Part shown: positions 1-7,860 of the stretch, piece by piece
Numbering within the stretch: position 1 is the stretch's first letter
Layout of the letters: every line of letters begins with the position of its first letter
DNA from: Brevundimonas huaxiensis
Lineage (GTDB): Bacteria; Pseudomonadota; Alphaproteobacteria; Caulobacterales; Caulobacteraceae
Assembly (NCBI RefSeq): GCF_014218725.1
Contig: NZ_JABBJE010000004.1
Coordinates: forward strand, 289,029 to 353,028
Direction of reading: 5' to 3'
DNA length: 64,000 nt
The notes under the pieces: generated by a model
Database searches by the model: none
What the model saw: only the letters and a program-made list of their open reading frames with translations
Told to the model about the DNA's origin: nothing
Translations under genes and position numbers: made by a program

Positions 1-1
1 C

Positions 2-109
2 CGGCTGGGCTTTTGGCGGTCGTTACGAAACGGCGAGGCCAGCGTTACCGTTCCTGGCTCAGACCGTCTTGCGCTCTATCGCCGCAGGTTCTGGTCCGAG
101 ACGACTTGA
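2..109 (+). CDS. Possible C-terminal end of a gene entering from the left edge
   Basis: An open frame runs from the window edge to a TGA at 107-109, giving about 35 residues rich in Arg, Trp and Leu and ending WSETT. The composition looks like a protein C-terminus, but there is too little to recognise a family and no start is inside the window. The frame could be chance in GC-rich DNA. About 70 bases separate it from the tRNA. Confidence 0.3.
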   Translation, partial: RLGFWRSLRNGEASVTVPGSDRLALYRRRFWSETT

Positions 110-176
110 ACCGCGCGCCCGACGGCGATATAGGCACGCCTCTTTCGCGCTGGCCCCGGCCGCGCGCAGGGCCCGG

Positions 177-253
177 GACTGGGTAGCTCAGATGGTTAGA
201 GCGGTGGATTCATAACCCACAGGTCGGCGGTTCGATCCCGCCTCCAGTCACCA
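177..253 (+). tRNA. tRNA with CAT anticodon (elongator Met, or Ile2)
   Basis: A 77-nt cloverleaf can be folded. The acceptor stem GACTGGG pairs with TCCAGTC (one G-T pair), the D arm is GCTC/GAGC, and the anticodon loop TTCATAA gives anticodon CAT. The T arm is GGCGG-TTCGATC-CCGCC and CCA is encoded at 251-253. The acceptor stem starts with a normal paired G and the anticodon stem lacks the three G-C pairs of an initiator, so this is not tRNA-fMet. Elongator Met and lysidine-modified Ile2 cannot be told apart by eye. The following 290 bases up to the next gene hold nothing I can identify. Confidence 0.93.
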
Positions 254-544
254 TTTCCACTGCGTATGATCGACTTTTGTTGTCGGGTTTGATGGCCCGT
301 CATGAGATCCGGAGCGTGCGAGGTCCCCTAGATCTACGTTCGCCGCGCCTTCACGTCTGAAGTCTGCTCCGGTCGGCGAAGGTTCCGATCGAGATCCACC
401 TTGGCCTTCTGTCCAGTTTCCGCTCTGGGTCCGGAGCATCTTTGAGCGGCAGTCTGCGAAGGGCCGATTAGCATTTAACCGGGCGCCTGGCGGGTGTTTT
501 CCTCTCGCGGAGGTGGTACGCCTTCGGCTTGAGGAGCTTCCTGG

Positions 545-1357
545 ATGCGCAGCCTGTTGAAACATTTCGTATTTGCCGCAGCTGTCGTGCTGCTGGGAGG
601 CCAGCCCGCAGTCGCGCGTGAGGATGCGCCGCCCACGTCTGTCGAAGATTGGTCGCTTGAGAAGGTTCAGGTCATCGGAGCGGCCCTTTATCGCCAGGAT
701 GCCGCTGCAGCTGTCGCTAGCGACGCACTCACCCAACATTTCCGCAACCGTCTTCCCACGGATCTGATCGGCTGGATCGTGGTCGATGAGGGGGACAACC
801 AGCGAGTCCGCTTTTTGCGCCAGGAGAATGGCCAGCGGCGTGCCGCATGGGATGTGCTGGTCACCAGCGAAGGAGCAGGTCCGGTGGAAGCGGCTGTCGA
901 TCCTGTCCTGCCCGCTGATCAACTCGCACGGTTCGACGCGCGCATGACGGCTGCAAATCAGATCGGCGAGCTGCGTTGTGCTCAGCGTTATAATGCTGTC
1001 GTCCTCAAAGATCCGGACAGCGAAGATTGGCTGGTCTGGCTGCTTGCCTCCACCACGGATCCCAACAGCCTGATCCTCACCGGCCACTACCGTTTTCGCA
1101 TCTCAGCGGACGGCCGTTCACTGCTGCGGCGCGACCAGCTATCCGCGACCTGTATCATTTCTGACCGACGTGAGGCCGCCCGCGACGGTCAGTTGAACGC
1201 GCTTGTCGTGAGCCACATCGTCTCCCCGTTGCCGGTGGAGACTCATGTCTTTGCATCGCTGTTGTATCGCCTGCCGATCTACGTGGTCACCGTGGGCAAC
1301 GACACGATCTGGGCCGTCGAAGGGGCGAACATCCGGCGCTCCCATGTGCAGAACTAA
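545..1357 (+). CDS. Secreted protein of unknown function (270 aa)
   Basis: The protein begins with a clear Sec signal peptide: a short basic N-terminus, a hydrophobic stretch (about residues 6-20) and an AVA-R type cleavage site near residue 24. The mature part is a mixed alpha/beta protein with two Cys (in ELRCAQRY and SATCIISD) that could form a disulfide in the periplasm. I do not recognise a domain. A GAGGAG ribosome-binding site about 8 bases before the ATG supports the start. It is the first gene after the tRNA. Base composition here is nearer 60% GC than the roughly 67% of the core genes, which may mean a lineage-specific or acquired gene. Confidence 0.75.
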   Translation: MRSLLKHFVFAAAVVLLGGQPAVAREDAPPTSVEDWSLEKVQVIGAALYRQDAAAAVASDALTQHFRNRLPTDLIGWIVVDEGDNQRVRFLRQENGQRRAAWDVLVTSEGAGPVEAAVDPVLPADQLARFDARMTAANQIGELRCAQRYNAVVLKDPDSEDWLVWLLASTTDPNSLILTGHYRFRISADGRSLLRRDQLSATCIISDRREAARDGQLNALVVSHIVSPLPVETHVFASLLYRLPIYVVTVGNDTIWAVEGANIRRSHVQN

Positions 1358-1546
1358 CAGTTGGAACGGCGACGCAGTTCGGTGTGGTCGGAAGGCCTGC
1401 AAGCCCTAAGAACCAGGGTCCAAGTCCGTCAGCGATCGACACCGCTGAACTCCGCTTTGGATCGGATTTGTTCAGGACGGTGTGGATGTCGGCGACCTCC
1501 CGCGAAGCCAATCAGGGCGTTTAAACGACGGCAGAGCTTGAAAGAT

Positions 1547-1948
1547 TTATAGGGTTGGAGGACTTGGTGCAGGTTGGATGGTCAGTTCGACCGTGTCCCC
1601 GCCTATGCCAGGCAATCGAACTGTCGCGCGTCCCCCCTCGTTGAAGGTGAGCATCGGTCGAGCAACGACGATCCATTGCTCAGCTTCGGGACGAGCAATC
1701 GTAGTTTCCAACGTCAGTCGCTGGCCTGCACCTTCTGTCAGACGTGTGTCGATACGATAACGTCCATCGACCTGCGTATAGGCGGCTGAGCCAGGAGACC
1801 TGGTCAGAGACGGAGCATCGACGACTTGGCCTGCCTGCGACAAGGCGACGACCACGACGTATTTTGGCGCCTCTGAGTTTTGCGCAAATGCGGGTGCGGA
1901 CAGCACAGTTGTCCCGATAACCAGGAATGCTACAGACCGCATCTCCAA
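1547..1948 (-). CDS. Small secreted protein of unknown function (133 aa)
   Basis: The first 22 residues form a typical Sec signal peptide ending in APAFA-Q, so the mature protein of about 110 residues should be periplasmic or surface-exposed. The rest looks beta-rich (alternating hydrophobic residues, for example YVVVVALS and WIVVARPML) and ends in a proline-rich tail. No catalytic motif or lipobox is visible and I do not recognise the family. It lies in the same direction as the next two small genes, separated by gaps of 215 and 77 bases, so they may or may not be cotranscribed. GC content is about 58%. Confidence 0.65.
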   Translation of the reverse strand: MEMRSVAFLVIGTTVLSAPAFAQNSEAPKYVVVVALSQAGQVVDAPSLTRSPGSAAYTQVDGRYRIDTRLTEGAGQRLTLETTIARPEAEQWIVVARPMLTFNEGGRATVRLPGIGGDTVELTIQPAPSPPTL

Positions 1949-2163
1949 TGTCCTCTGAAAACCAGTGAGTGGTTCCGCTCTGATTCAGATTTAGAGCAAG
2001 GCTCGCTGGCTATTTCGGGCCGGCACTGGATGATCGTTCTAACAAAGCCAGTTGCGCGCTGCTGAGCGCTTATCCGGTGCGGAGTTCTGGTCGAGTCACC
2101 CCGCGACCGGCAACGCTTGGCTCTTGCGTCGCTGTCAGCAGCCAAGGTGTAAAGACTGACAGC

Positions 2164-2472
2164 TCAAAGCGGTCCGGGCGGAATGCCAACGATCGAGCGG
2201 TCGTACTGAACCGCATCGCGGCTCTGGATTTCACGAAGTTCCTTACGCTTGGCTTCGACCAGAGCGGCATATTGCTGAGGCGTGTAGCAGATGGTCTGCT
2301 CAAGCCGGCGTCCGGTGAGAGCTCGCCGTTCGCAGACACGCCGAGGCCGTTCCTGCGCTGTGGTCTGAGCGACAGGTCCAGTCTGAGGCGTTGCGACCTC
2401 GCCAGCCGGCGACGTCTGACCAGAAGCCTGAGCGGCGAGAGTAGCGGCGAAGATCAGAGAAACTGGGAACAC
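2164..2472 (-). CDS. Small secreted protein of unknown function (102 aa)
   Basis: A signal peptide covers about residues 1-18 and is followed by a Thr/Ala/Gln-rich linker. The conserved-looking core is VCERRALTGRRLEQTICYTPQ, in which two Cys spaced about 15 apart could make a disulfide, followed by a Glu/Lys/Arg-rich helix. Proteins with a C-E-R-x-x-x-T-G-x-R-x-x-x-x-x-C-Y pattern are common as small hypotheticals in Caulobacterales and sphingomonads (from memory), but no function is known to me. It sits between two other small secreted or membrane proteins on the same strand. Confidence 0.65.
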   Translation of the reverse strand: MFPVSLIFAATLAAQASGQTSPAGEVATPQTGPVAQTTAQERPRRVCERRALTGRRLEQTICYTPQQYAALVEAKRKELREIQSRDAVQYDRSIVGIPPGPL

Positions 2473-2549
2473 GGCTGTCTCCTTTTCGGACCAGACAAGC
2501 TCCCACGTCTACCCTTCTCTGGCAATCCAAGAGTTTGTCGCGGAAAGAC

Positions 2550-3017
2550 TCAAGGTTGAGGTGAGGTCGGTGCGATCACCACGTCGCCGCTCGAGGCCGG
2601 CCGAACCACCGTCTGGCGTTCGATCACCACCGGCTCGGCGGCTCGGGCCTGTGCTACGCGCGCTTGTTGGATCGCCCTGTCTGCTTCCGCCCGGGCCGCC
2701 ATGGCCTGAGCCTGGGCAAGCGCGATACTGTCGCGAGCCTCGGCCTCGCTGTTTCTCAGGAGGGCGCTTTGCGCGGTGGCTTGGGCGTCGGCGGCTGCGG
2801 CTTCGGCCTGGGCCAGGCGAAGCTCCGCTGACGGATCACGATCGGAGGGCCTGGTGAACAACCATAGTGCGACGCCGATTACGATCGCGCCCAGCAGAGC
2901 GGCCAACCACCAGCCTGTGGTGCTTTCGCGCTCGACAATGATTGTTTCCTCTACACGCGGGAGCGTGCTGGCGATCGGAATGATCACATTCGGGTCATCT
3001 CTGCGAAACTCGTCCAT
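2550..3017 (-). CDS. Single-pass membrane protein with Ala-rich coiled coil
   Basis: After about 35 cytoplasmic residues there is one strong transmembrane helix (TGWWLAALLGAIVIGVALWLF). A long Ala/Gln/Glu/Arg-rich segment of about 70 residues follows, which should form a coiled coil in the periplasm, and then a short Pro/Val tail. I chose the ATG at 3017 because a GGAGGAG ribosome-binding site lies 6-7 bases upstream. An in-frame ATG ten codons earlier has none. The function is unknown. The layout resembles envelope spacer or anchor proteins, but that is only a shape argument. It is divergent from the lipoprotein gene at 3152 across about 130 bases. Confidence 0.7.
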   Translation of the reverse strand: MDEFRRDDPNVIIPIASTLPRVEETIIVERESTTGWWLAALLGAIVIGVALWLFTRPSDRDPSAELRLAQAEAAAADAQATAQSALLRNSEAEARDSIALAQAQAMAARAEADRAIQQARVAQARAAEPVVIERQTVVRPASSGDVVIAPTSPQP

Positions 3018-3151
3018 TGCCGTCTCCTCCTCCACTTTCGGAGCCAAACCCCGTGTCGGGTTCTATGGTTCCGCTTGCTCTGGCCTGACTGCAACCTGCG
3101 CCGTTGTGTTGCGTTTCCGGTCGAGCTTTCAACCTTGACCGGAGTTTCGTC

Positions 3152-3463
3152 GTGACGATCCGAACCAAAGCCCTGATGGCGGCCGTCGCCGCAATGACGC
3201 TGGGTGCTGCCGCCTGCACCCAGGCCGAGCAGGAAAAGACCGAGGCGCATGCCGAGGCTGCGGCCGACAAGACGGCCGAAGTGGCGTCTCAGGCCGGCGA
3301 AGTGATCGAGGGCGGCGCGATGAAGGCGGCCCAGGCGGTCGAGAGCGGCGCCGGCAAGGTCGCCGACAAGCTGGAAAACGAACAGGCGGAAGCGGCGGCC
3401 GAGGGCAAGCCCGGCGCGATCAATCCCGCGACCGATCAGCGCGTGCCGGCCAATAACAACTAA
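3152..3463 (+). CDS. Small Ala/Glu-rich lipoprotein
   Basis: The likely start is the GTG at 3152, preceded by GGAG seven bases upstream. From there the product is 103 residues with a basic N-terminus, a hydrophobic stretch and a lipobox-like LGAAAC, so the mature protein would begin at a lipidated Cys. The rest is almost entirely Ala, Glu, Lys and Gln, predicted helical and resembling the Ala-rich envelope lipoproteins common in this group. There is no catalytic motif. It converges on the TlpA-like gene, with stops only 6 bases apart. Confidence 0.7.
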   Translation: MTIRTKALMAAVAAMTLGAAACTQAEQEKTEAHAEAAADKTAEVASQAGEVIEGGAMKAAQAVESGAGKVADKLENEQAEAAAEGKPGAINPATDQRVPANNN

Positions 3464-3469
3464 GGTCAA

Positions 3470-4135
3470 TCAGGCGGGAGGCGGCGCGCCGCCTTCCGCC
3501 AGGATCGCATCGATCAGGGCGCGGGCTTCCGGGCTTGACCAGTCCGCCTCGCCTCTCATGACGGCGCGAATGCGGCCCTGACGATCCAGGACTATGGTCT
3601 GCGGCATGGCGCCCTTGCCGGGAAACTCGAACGGCAGCTGGAATTTGGCGTCGCTGTAGAAGGGCAGAGGCGCGTGGTCGGCCAAGAAACGCTTCGCTTC
3701 GGCTGCGGCGTCGGGCGTAGCGTCGACGTTGATCGGCAGGACAACCAGATCCTCCTTCGTCTCATAAGCCTTCGCCAGCGCCTGGAGCGTGGGCATCTCC
3801 GCCTTGCAGGGCGCGCACCACATCGCCCAGAGATTGACGACCACGACCTTGCCCTGGAAGGCCGAGAAGCGGACGGCCGTGCCGGTGCGGTCGCGGAAGG
3901 CGTATTCGGGCGCTGACTTGGCCTCGGCCGGGGTCGACAGGGCGGCCAGGGATCCGACCGCGAAGCGCGCCAGGTCGCTTTTTGGCGCCGCAGCGGCGGT
4001 TGTCGTCTGTTCGACTTGCGCCTTCTGACGATGATTGGCGTATAGCGACATCGCCATGCCGCCGGCGCCGGCGATGGTGCTGACGACGACGACCGCGCCG
4101 ACGACCGCCCAGATCGCCTTTCTTGAGCCGCTCAT
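3470..4135 (-). CDS. TlpA-like membrane-anchored thiol:disulfide oxidoreductase
   Basis: A single N-terminal membrane anchor (about residues 6-28) is followed by a linker and a TlpA/ResA-type thioredoxin fold. The active-site motif WCAPC is plain, followed by [10 protein letters not shown], and the cis-Pro region reads [10 protein letters not shown]. Such proteins reduce or shuffle disulfides in the periplasm, often for cytochrome c haem-site cysteines. I chose the ATG at 4135 (221 aa) because GAAGG lies about 10 bases upstream. An ATG nine codons earlier is possible. Its start codon interlocks with that of argH in a shared CATG, so its promoter must lie inside argH. Confidence 0.88.
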   Translation of the reverse strand: MSGSRKAIWAVVGAVVVVSTIAGAGGMAMSLYANHRQKAQVEQTTTAAAAPKSDLARFAVGSLAALSTPAEAKSAPEYAFRDRTGTAVRFSAFQGKVVVVNLWAMWCAPCKAEMPTLQALAKAYETKEDLVVLPINVDATPDAAAEAKRFLADHAPLPFYSDAKFQLPFEFPGKGAMPQTIVLDRQGRIRAVMRGEADWSSPEARALIDAILAEGGAPPPA

Positions 4136-5573
4136 GACCGAAACACCTTCTTCCGACGCCAATCCATCCGGCGGTTCGACTGCGCCGGTAAAGCCCGCGG
4201 GTCAAGACATGTGGGGCGGACGCTTTTCGTCGCGCCCCGCCGAGATCATGCAGGCGATCAACGTCTCCATCGGCGTGGACCAGCGCCTGTGGCGTCAGGA
4301 TCTGGCCGGATCGCGGGCCCACTGCCGCATGCTGGCCAAGCAGGGCATCATCGCGCAGGCCGATGCGGACGCGATCCTGGGCGGGCTGGACGTCATCCAG
4401 TCCGAGATCGAGGCGGGCACCTTCCCCTTCCGCGATCAGTTCGAGGACATCCACATGAATGTGGAGGCGCGCCTCAATGAACTGATCGGCGAGCCGTCCG
4501 GCCGGCTGCACACGGCGCGCAGCCGCAACGATCAGGTTGCGGTCGATTTCCGCCTGTGGGTCCGCGACGCCTGCGATCGCTCGGTCGCGCAGTTGAAGGC
4601 TCTGCAGGCCGCGCTTCTGACGCGCGCCGAACAGCATGCCGGCGACCTGATGCCCGGCTTCACCCATTTGCAGACCGCCCAGCCCGTGACCCTGGGTCAC
4701 CATCTGATGGCCTATGTGGAGATGTTTGGCCGCGATGCCGGGCGTTTCGCCGACGCCCGCGCCCGGATGAATGAAAGCCCGCTGGGGGCGGCGGCCCTGG
4801 CCGGATCGCCCTTCCCAATCGATCGTCAGGCGACGGCGGCGGATCTGGGTTTCGACCGGCCGATGGCGAACTCGCTGGACGCCGTGTCGGACCGCGACTT
4901 CGCGCTGGAAAGCCTGGCGGCCGCCTCGATCACCGCGGGGCATCTGTCGCGCTTGGCCGAGGAGATCGTGGTCTGGATGACGCCGATGTTCGGTTTCGCC
5001 AGCCTGCCCGACGACCTGACCACCGGCTCGTCGATCATGCCGCAGAAGCGCAACCCCGACGCCGCCGAACTGGTGCGGGCCAAGACCGGGCGGATCATGG
5101 GGTCGCTGGTCGCCCTGTCCACGGTGATGAAGGGCCTGCCGCTGGCCTATTCCAAGGATATGCAGGAGGACAAGCCGCCGGTTTTCGAGGCGTTCGACGC
5201 CCTGGACTTGGCCCTGGTCGCCATGACGGCCATGGTTGCAGCCCTGCAACCGAATACCGAGCGGATGGCGCAGGCGGCGGGCGCGGGCTTTTCGACCGCG
5301 ACGGACCTGGCCGACTGGCTGGTGCGTGAACTGAACCTGCCGTTCCGAAAGGCGCACCACGTGACCGGCGCGGCGGTCAAGCGAGCCGAGGAGTTGGGCG
5401 TGGATCTGTCGCAACTGCCGCTGGAAGAAATGCAGAAACTGGAGCCGGGGATCACCGAAGCGGTTTACAAGGTGCTGACCGCCGAGGCTTCGTGCCAAAG
5501 TCGCCAAAGCTATGGCGGAACCGCGCCGGAACAGGTCCGTGCGCGCATCGCCGACTGGAGAGACCGCCTGTGA
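4134..5573 (+). CDS. argH: Argininosuccinate lyase
   Basis: It catalyses the last step of arginine synthesis, splitting argininosuccinate to arginine and fumarate in the cytosol. The fumarase/aspartase superfamily signature [12 protein letters not shown] is intact near residue 300, as are [17 protein letters not shown] and [10 protein letters not shown], which line the active site. The 479-aa length from the ATG at 4134 fits the family (about 460) with a short extra N-terminus before MWGGRF, where many relatives begin. No strong ribosome-binding site precedes 4134, so a later start (about 4210) is possible. It overlaps the next gene by GTGA, which points to one operon argH-lptM-lysA. Confidence 0.95.
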   Translation: MTETPSSDANPSGGSTAPVKPAGQDMWGGRFSSRPAEIMQAINVSIGVDQRLWRQDLAGSRAHCRMLAKQGIIAQADADAILGGLDVIQSEIEAGTFPFRDQFEDIHMNVEARLNELIGEPSGRLHTARSRNDQVAVDFRLWVRDACDRSVAQLKALQAALLTRAEQHAGDLMPGFTHLQTAQPVTLGHHLMAYVEMFGRDAGRFADARARMNESPLGAAALAGSPFPIDRQATAADLGFDRPMANSLDAVSDRDFALESLAAASITAGHLSRLAEEIVVWMTPMFGFASLPDDLTTGSSIMPQKRNPDAAELVRAKTGRIMGSLVALSTVMKGLPLAYSKDMQEDKPPVFEAFDALDLALVAMTAMVAALQPNTERMAQAAGAGFSTATDLADWLVRELNLPFRKAHHVTGAAVKRAEELGVDLSQLPLEEMQKLEPGITEAVYKVLTAEASCQSRQSYGGTAPEQVRARIADWRDRL

Positions 5574-5800
5574 AGAAGACACTCATCCTCGCGGGTGCGC
5601 TCGCCCTTCTGACTTCCGCCTGCGGCCGGATGGCCGATCTGGAATCGCCGGTGCGCGAGACCGAGCGTGCGCCGCGCAGCAGCCGTGCGCCGGGCCTGCC
5701 CGAGCCGGCGACCATGAACCGTCCGTCCAGCAGCGTGCCGATCGACGGCGGCCCGTCCAACCCGATCGGCGCCGGCGCCGCCCAGAACGACCCGCGGTAA
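5570..5800 (+). CDS. lptM: Small LptM-like lipoprotein
   Basis: This 76-residue lipoprotein has a basic start (MKK), a hydrophobic stretch and the lipobox LTSAC-G. The CG-x-x-x-x-L pattern right after the lipidated Cys (CGRMADLE) matches the short LptM/YifL family, which in Escherichia coli helps the LptD-LptE outer-membrane translocon mature. The remainder is a Pro/Ser-rich, probably disordered tail. The GTG start overlaps the argH stop, and lysA follows 1 base after the stop. The small lipoprotein next to lysA is the expected alphaproteobacterial context for this family. The function is inferred from family and position only. Confidence 0.7.
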   Translation: MKKTLILAGALALLTSACGRMADLESPVRETERAPRSSRAPGLPEPATMNRPSSSVPIDGGPSNPIGAGAAQNDPR

Positions 5801-5801
5801 G

Positions 5802-7076
5802 TTGCACCATTTCGACCTGAAGGACGGCGCCCTCCATGCCGAGGGCGTGCCGCTGGAGCTGATCGCGGACGAGGTCGGCACGCCGGCCTATGTCTATTCC
5901 ACCGCGACGCTGAAGCGGCATTACGGCCTGCTGCGCGCCGCCGCCGATGCGCATCGGGACGCTCTGGGCGAGGCCCTGATCGCTTTTGCGGTCAAGGCCA
6001 ACTCCAACCTTTCGGTGTTGGCGACCCTGGCGAAACTGGGGTCCGGCGCGGACACCGTCTCCGAGGGCGAAATCCGCCGGGCTCTTGCGGCCGGCGTGCC
6101 GTCCGACCGGATCATCTTCTCCGGCGTCGGCAAGACCGATGTGGAAATGGCCTTCGCCATCAGCGTCGGCGTGCGTCAGATCAACGTCGAATCCGGCGCC
6201 GAGCTGGATCGGCTGATCACCGTCGCGGCCATGATGGACGCGTCGCCCGCCATCGCCGTTCGGGTCAATCCGAACGTGGGCGCGGGCGGCCACGCCAAGA
6301 TCACCACGGGCGGCAAGGGCGACAAGTTCGGCGTGCCGGTCGAGGAGGCGATGAAGCTCTATGCCCGCGCCTCGGCCTCGCCCCATGTCACGCCGGTGGG
6401 GCTGGCCTGCCATATCGGCAGCCAGATCACCGACCTTGAGCCGCTGAAGGCCGCCTTCGAGGTCTTGGCGGACATGACGCGCAAACTGCGGGCGCAGGGT
6501 CACGCCGTGACCCGGCTGGATCTGGGCGGCGGGCTGGGCGTGCCCTACTCCGGTGGGACCGAGCCGCCGTCGCCGGCCGAATATGTCGCCATGGCCGCGC
6601 AGATTCTGAATGGCCTGGACGTCGAGGCGGCGTTCGAGCCGGGCCGGCTGCTGGCCGCCAACGCCGGGGTTTTGCTCAGCCAGGTGATCCAGATCAACGC
6701 ACGCTCGGACGGACGGCGCTTTCTGGTGCTGGACGCGGCGATGAACGATCTGATGCGGCCCGCCCTGTACGACGCCTTCCACGATATCCAGCCGGTCAAT
6801 CCGCGCGGGGGCGCGGCGATGGCCTACGACGTGGTCGGCCCGGTGTGCGAGACGGGCGACACCTTCGCGCGGGACCGCGCGCTGCCGCCGCTGGAGGCCG
6901 AGGATCTGATCGTCTTCACCGGCGCAGGAGCCTATGGCGCGGTGATGTCGAGCGAATACAACAGCCGGCCCCTGATCCCCGAGGTACTGGTGGATGGCGA
7001 TCAGTGGGCCGTGATCCGGCCACGCCCGACCTATGAAGAGATGTTGGATCGCGAGCCGTTCGCCGATTGGCTTTGA
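5802..7076 (+). CDS. lysA: Diaminopimelate decarboxylase
   Basis: It is a PLP enzyme that decarboxylates meso-diaminopimelate to L-lysine, the last step of lysine synthesis. Fold-type III alanine-racemase-like features are visible: the PLP lysine in FAVKANSNLSVL, the glycine-rich LDLGGGLGVPY that holds the phosphate, EPGRLLAANAG, and the C-terminal VGPVCETGD with the conserved Cys plus YGAVMSSEYN. The length of 424 aa is normal. The start appears to be TTG, 1 base after the preceding stop, in keeping with translational coupling in argH-lptM-lysA. Confidence 0.95.
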   Translation: MHHFDLKDGALHAEGVPLELIADEVGTPAYVYSTATLKRHYGLLRAAADAHRDALGEALIAFAVKANSNLSVLATLAKLGSGADTVSEGEIRRALAAGVPSDRIIFSGVGKTDVEMAFAISVGVRQINVESGAELDRLITVAAMMDASPAIAVRVNPNVGAGGHAKITTGGKGDKFGVPVEEAMKLYARASASPHVTPVGLACHIGSQITDLEPLKAAFEVLADMTRKLRAQGHAVTRLDLGGGLGVPYSGGTEPPSPAEYVAMAAQILNGLDVEAAFEPGRLLAANAGVLLSQVIQINARSDGRRFLVLDAAMNDLMRPALYDAFHDIQPVNPRGGAAMAYDVVGPVCETGDTFARDRALPPLEAEDLIVFTGAGAYGAVMSSEYNSRPLIPEVLVDGDQWAVIRPRPTYEEMLDREPFADWL

Positions 7077-7094
7077 TCGCCGATTCTTCTCGAC

Positions 7095-7109
7095 TGTTAT
7101 AAAGTAACA
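7095..7109. promoter_or_regulatory. Zur-like operator candidate
   Basis: The sequence TGTTATAAAGTAACA carries perfect 5-bp inverted ends (TGTTA/TAACA) in an AT-rich core, in the 49-bp gap between lysA and the membrane-protein gene at 7126, 16 bases before its ATG. It resembles the TGTTATA-TATAACA boxes bound by the zinc repressor Zur in proteobacteria. That it is Zur is inference, helped by the zinc exporter next door. Confidence 0.45.
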
Positions 7110-7125
7110 AGCTATAGGGCCGATC

Positions 7126-7782
7126 ATGTCTCCCGGTCCCGAACAGTCCGTCATGCTTTCCCTTCTGGGCGGCGGCTTCGTTGCGGCCTTTCTGCATGCG
7201 GCCCTGCCGACCCACTGGCTGCCGTTCACCCTGGTTGGGCGGGCGCAAGGCTGGCGACCGTCGCGGATCCTGATGGCGGTGACGGCCGCGGGCCTGGCCC
7301 ATATCGCCACGACGGCGGTGGTCGGCGGTCTGATCGTGGCGGCGGGTCTGGCGCTGGATCAGTGGATCGAGGGCGTGCTGCCTCACTTGGCGGCGGTGCT
7401 GCTGTTCCTGTTCGGCGCCTTCTATCTGGCCCGCGCGACCCTGAAGCGCCCGGCCATGGCCGGCGGGCCTGCGGTCGAGACGCCCGAGCCGGCCGTGTCC
7501 GATAAGGCCGCCTTCCTCGGTCTGGTCGCCATGATGGCGGTCTCTCCAGGTGAAGTGCTGCTGCCCATCTATCTGTCGTCGGCCTCGGCGGGCCTTGGCG
7601 CCCTGGCGCTGCTGACGGTGGTGTTCGCGGCGGGGACCATCGCCGGCATGGCGGTCTTCACGGCTCTGGCCAGCGCCGGCGCCTCGATCCTGCGGCTGGA
7701 GCGATGGGCGCGATACGAGGGCGCGGTGCTGGGCGTGGCCCTGATCGCGCTCGGCCTCGTCGTCGCCATGCATCAACACTGA
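7126..7782 (+). CDS. Putative metal-transport membrane protein (NicO/TauE-like)
   Basis: A hydrophobic protein of 218 residues with about six transmembrane helices, in two groups separated by a polar loop near residues 108-128. The first helix carries HAALPTHWLPF followed by GRAQGW, similar to the His-x-x-Pro-x-His motifs of NicO/HupE-type nickel-cobalt and related transporters. A second conserved-looking stretch, MMAVSPGEVLLPIYL, opens the second half. No partner subunit is adjacent. It has a Zur-like box just upstream and is followed by a zinc CDF exporter, so a role in divalent metal traffic is likely. Substrate and direction are unknown. Confidence 0.6.
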   Translation: MSPGPEQSVMLSLLGGGFVAAFLHAALPTHWLPFTLVGRAQGWRPSRILMAVTAAGLAHIATTAVVGGLIVAAGLALDQWIEGVLPHLAAVLLFLFGAFYLARATLKRPAMAGGPAVETPEPAVSDKAAFLGLVAMMAVSPGEVLLPIYLSSASAGLGALALLTVVFAAGTIAGMAVFTALASAGASILRLERWARYEGAVLGVALIALGLVVAMHQH

Positions 7783-7790
7783 CGCGATAT

Positions 7791-7821
7791 TACATGATAA
7801 CATTCAATGCGTTATCATGTA
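7791..7821. promoter_or_regulatory. Perfect 11-bp inverted repeat upstream of the CDF exporter
   Basis: TACATGATAAC, a 9-base spacer, then GTTATCATGTA: the two arms are exact reverse complements. It lies 40 bases before the ATG of the CDF gene and just after the stop of the preceding gene. AT-rich arms and no following T-run argue against a terminator and for an operator bound by a dimeric regulator (ArsR/SmtB, Zur or similar). Confidence 0.6.
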
Positions 7822-7860
7822 TCGGCTTGGCTGTTTCGCCAGAGGGCGTATAGGCGACCC

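Noticed and set aside
3762..7310. Long open frames of about 600 codons on the minus strand across argH and lysA
   Set aside because: They lie exactly antisense to recognisable enzymes, are rich in Arg/Gly/His/Gln, and have no family motif. They arise from the strong GC bias at third codon positions.
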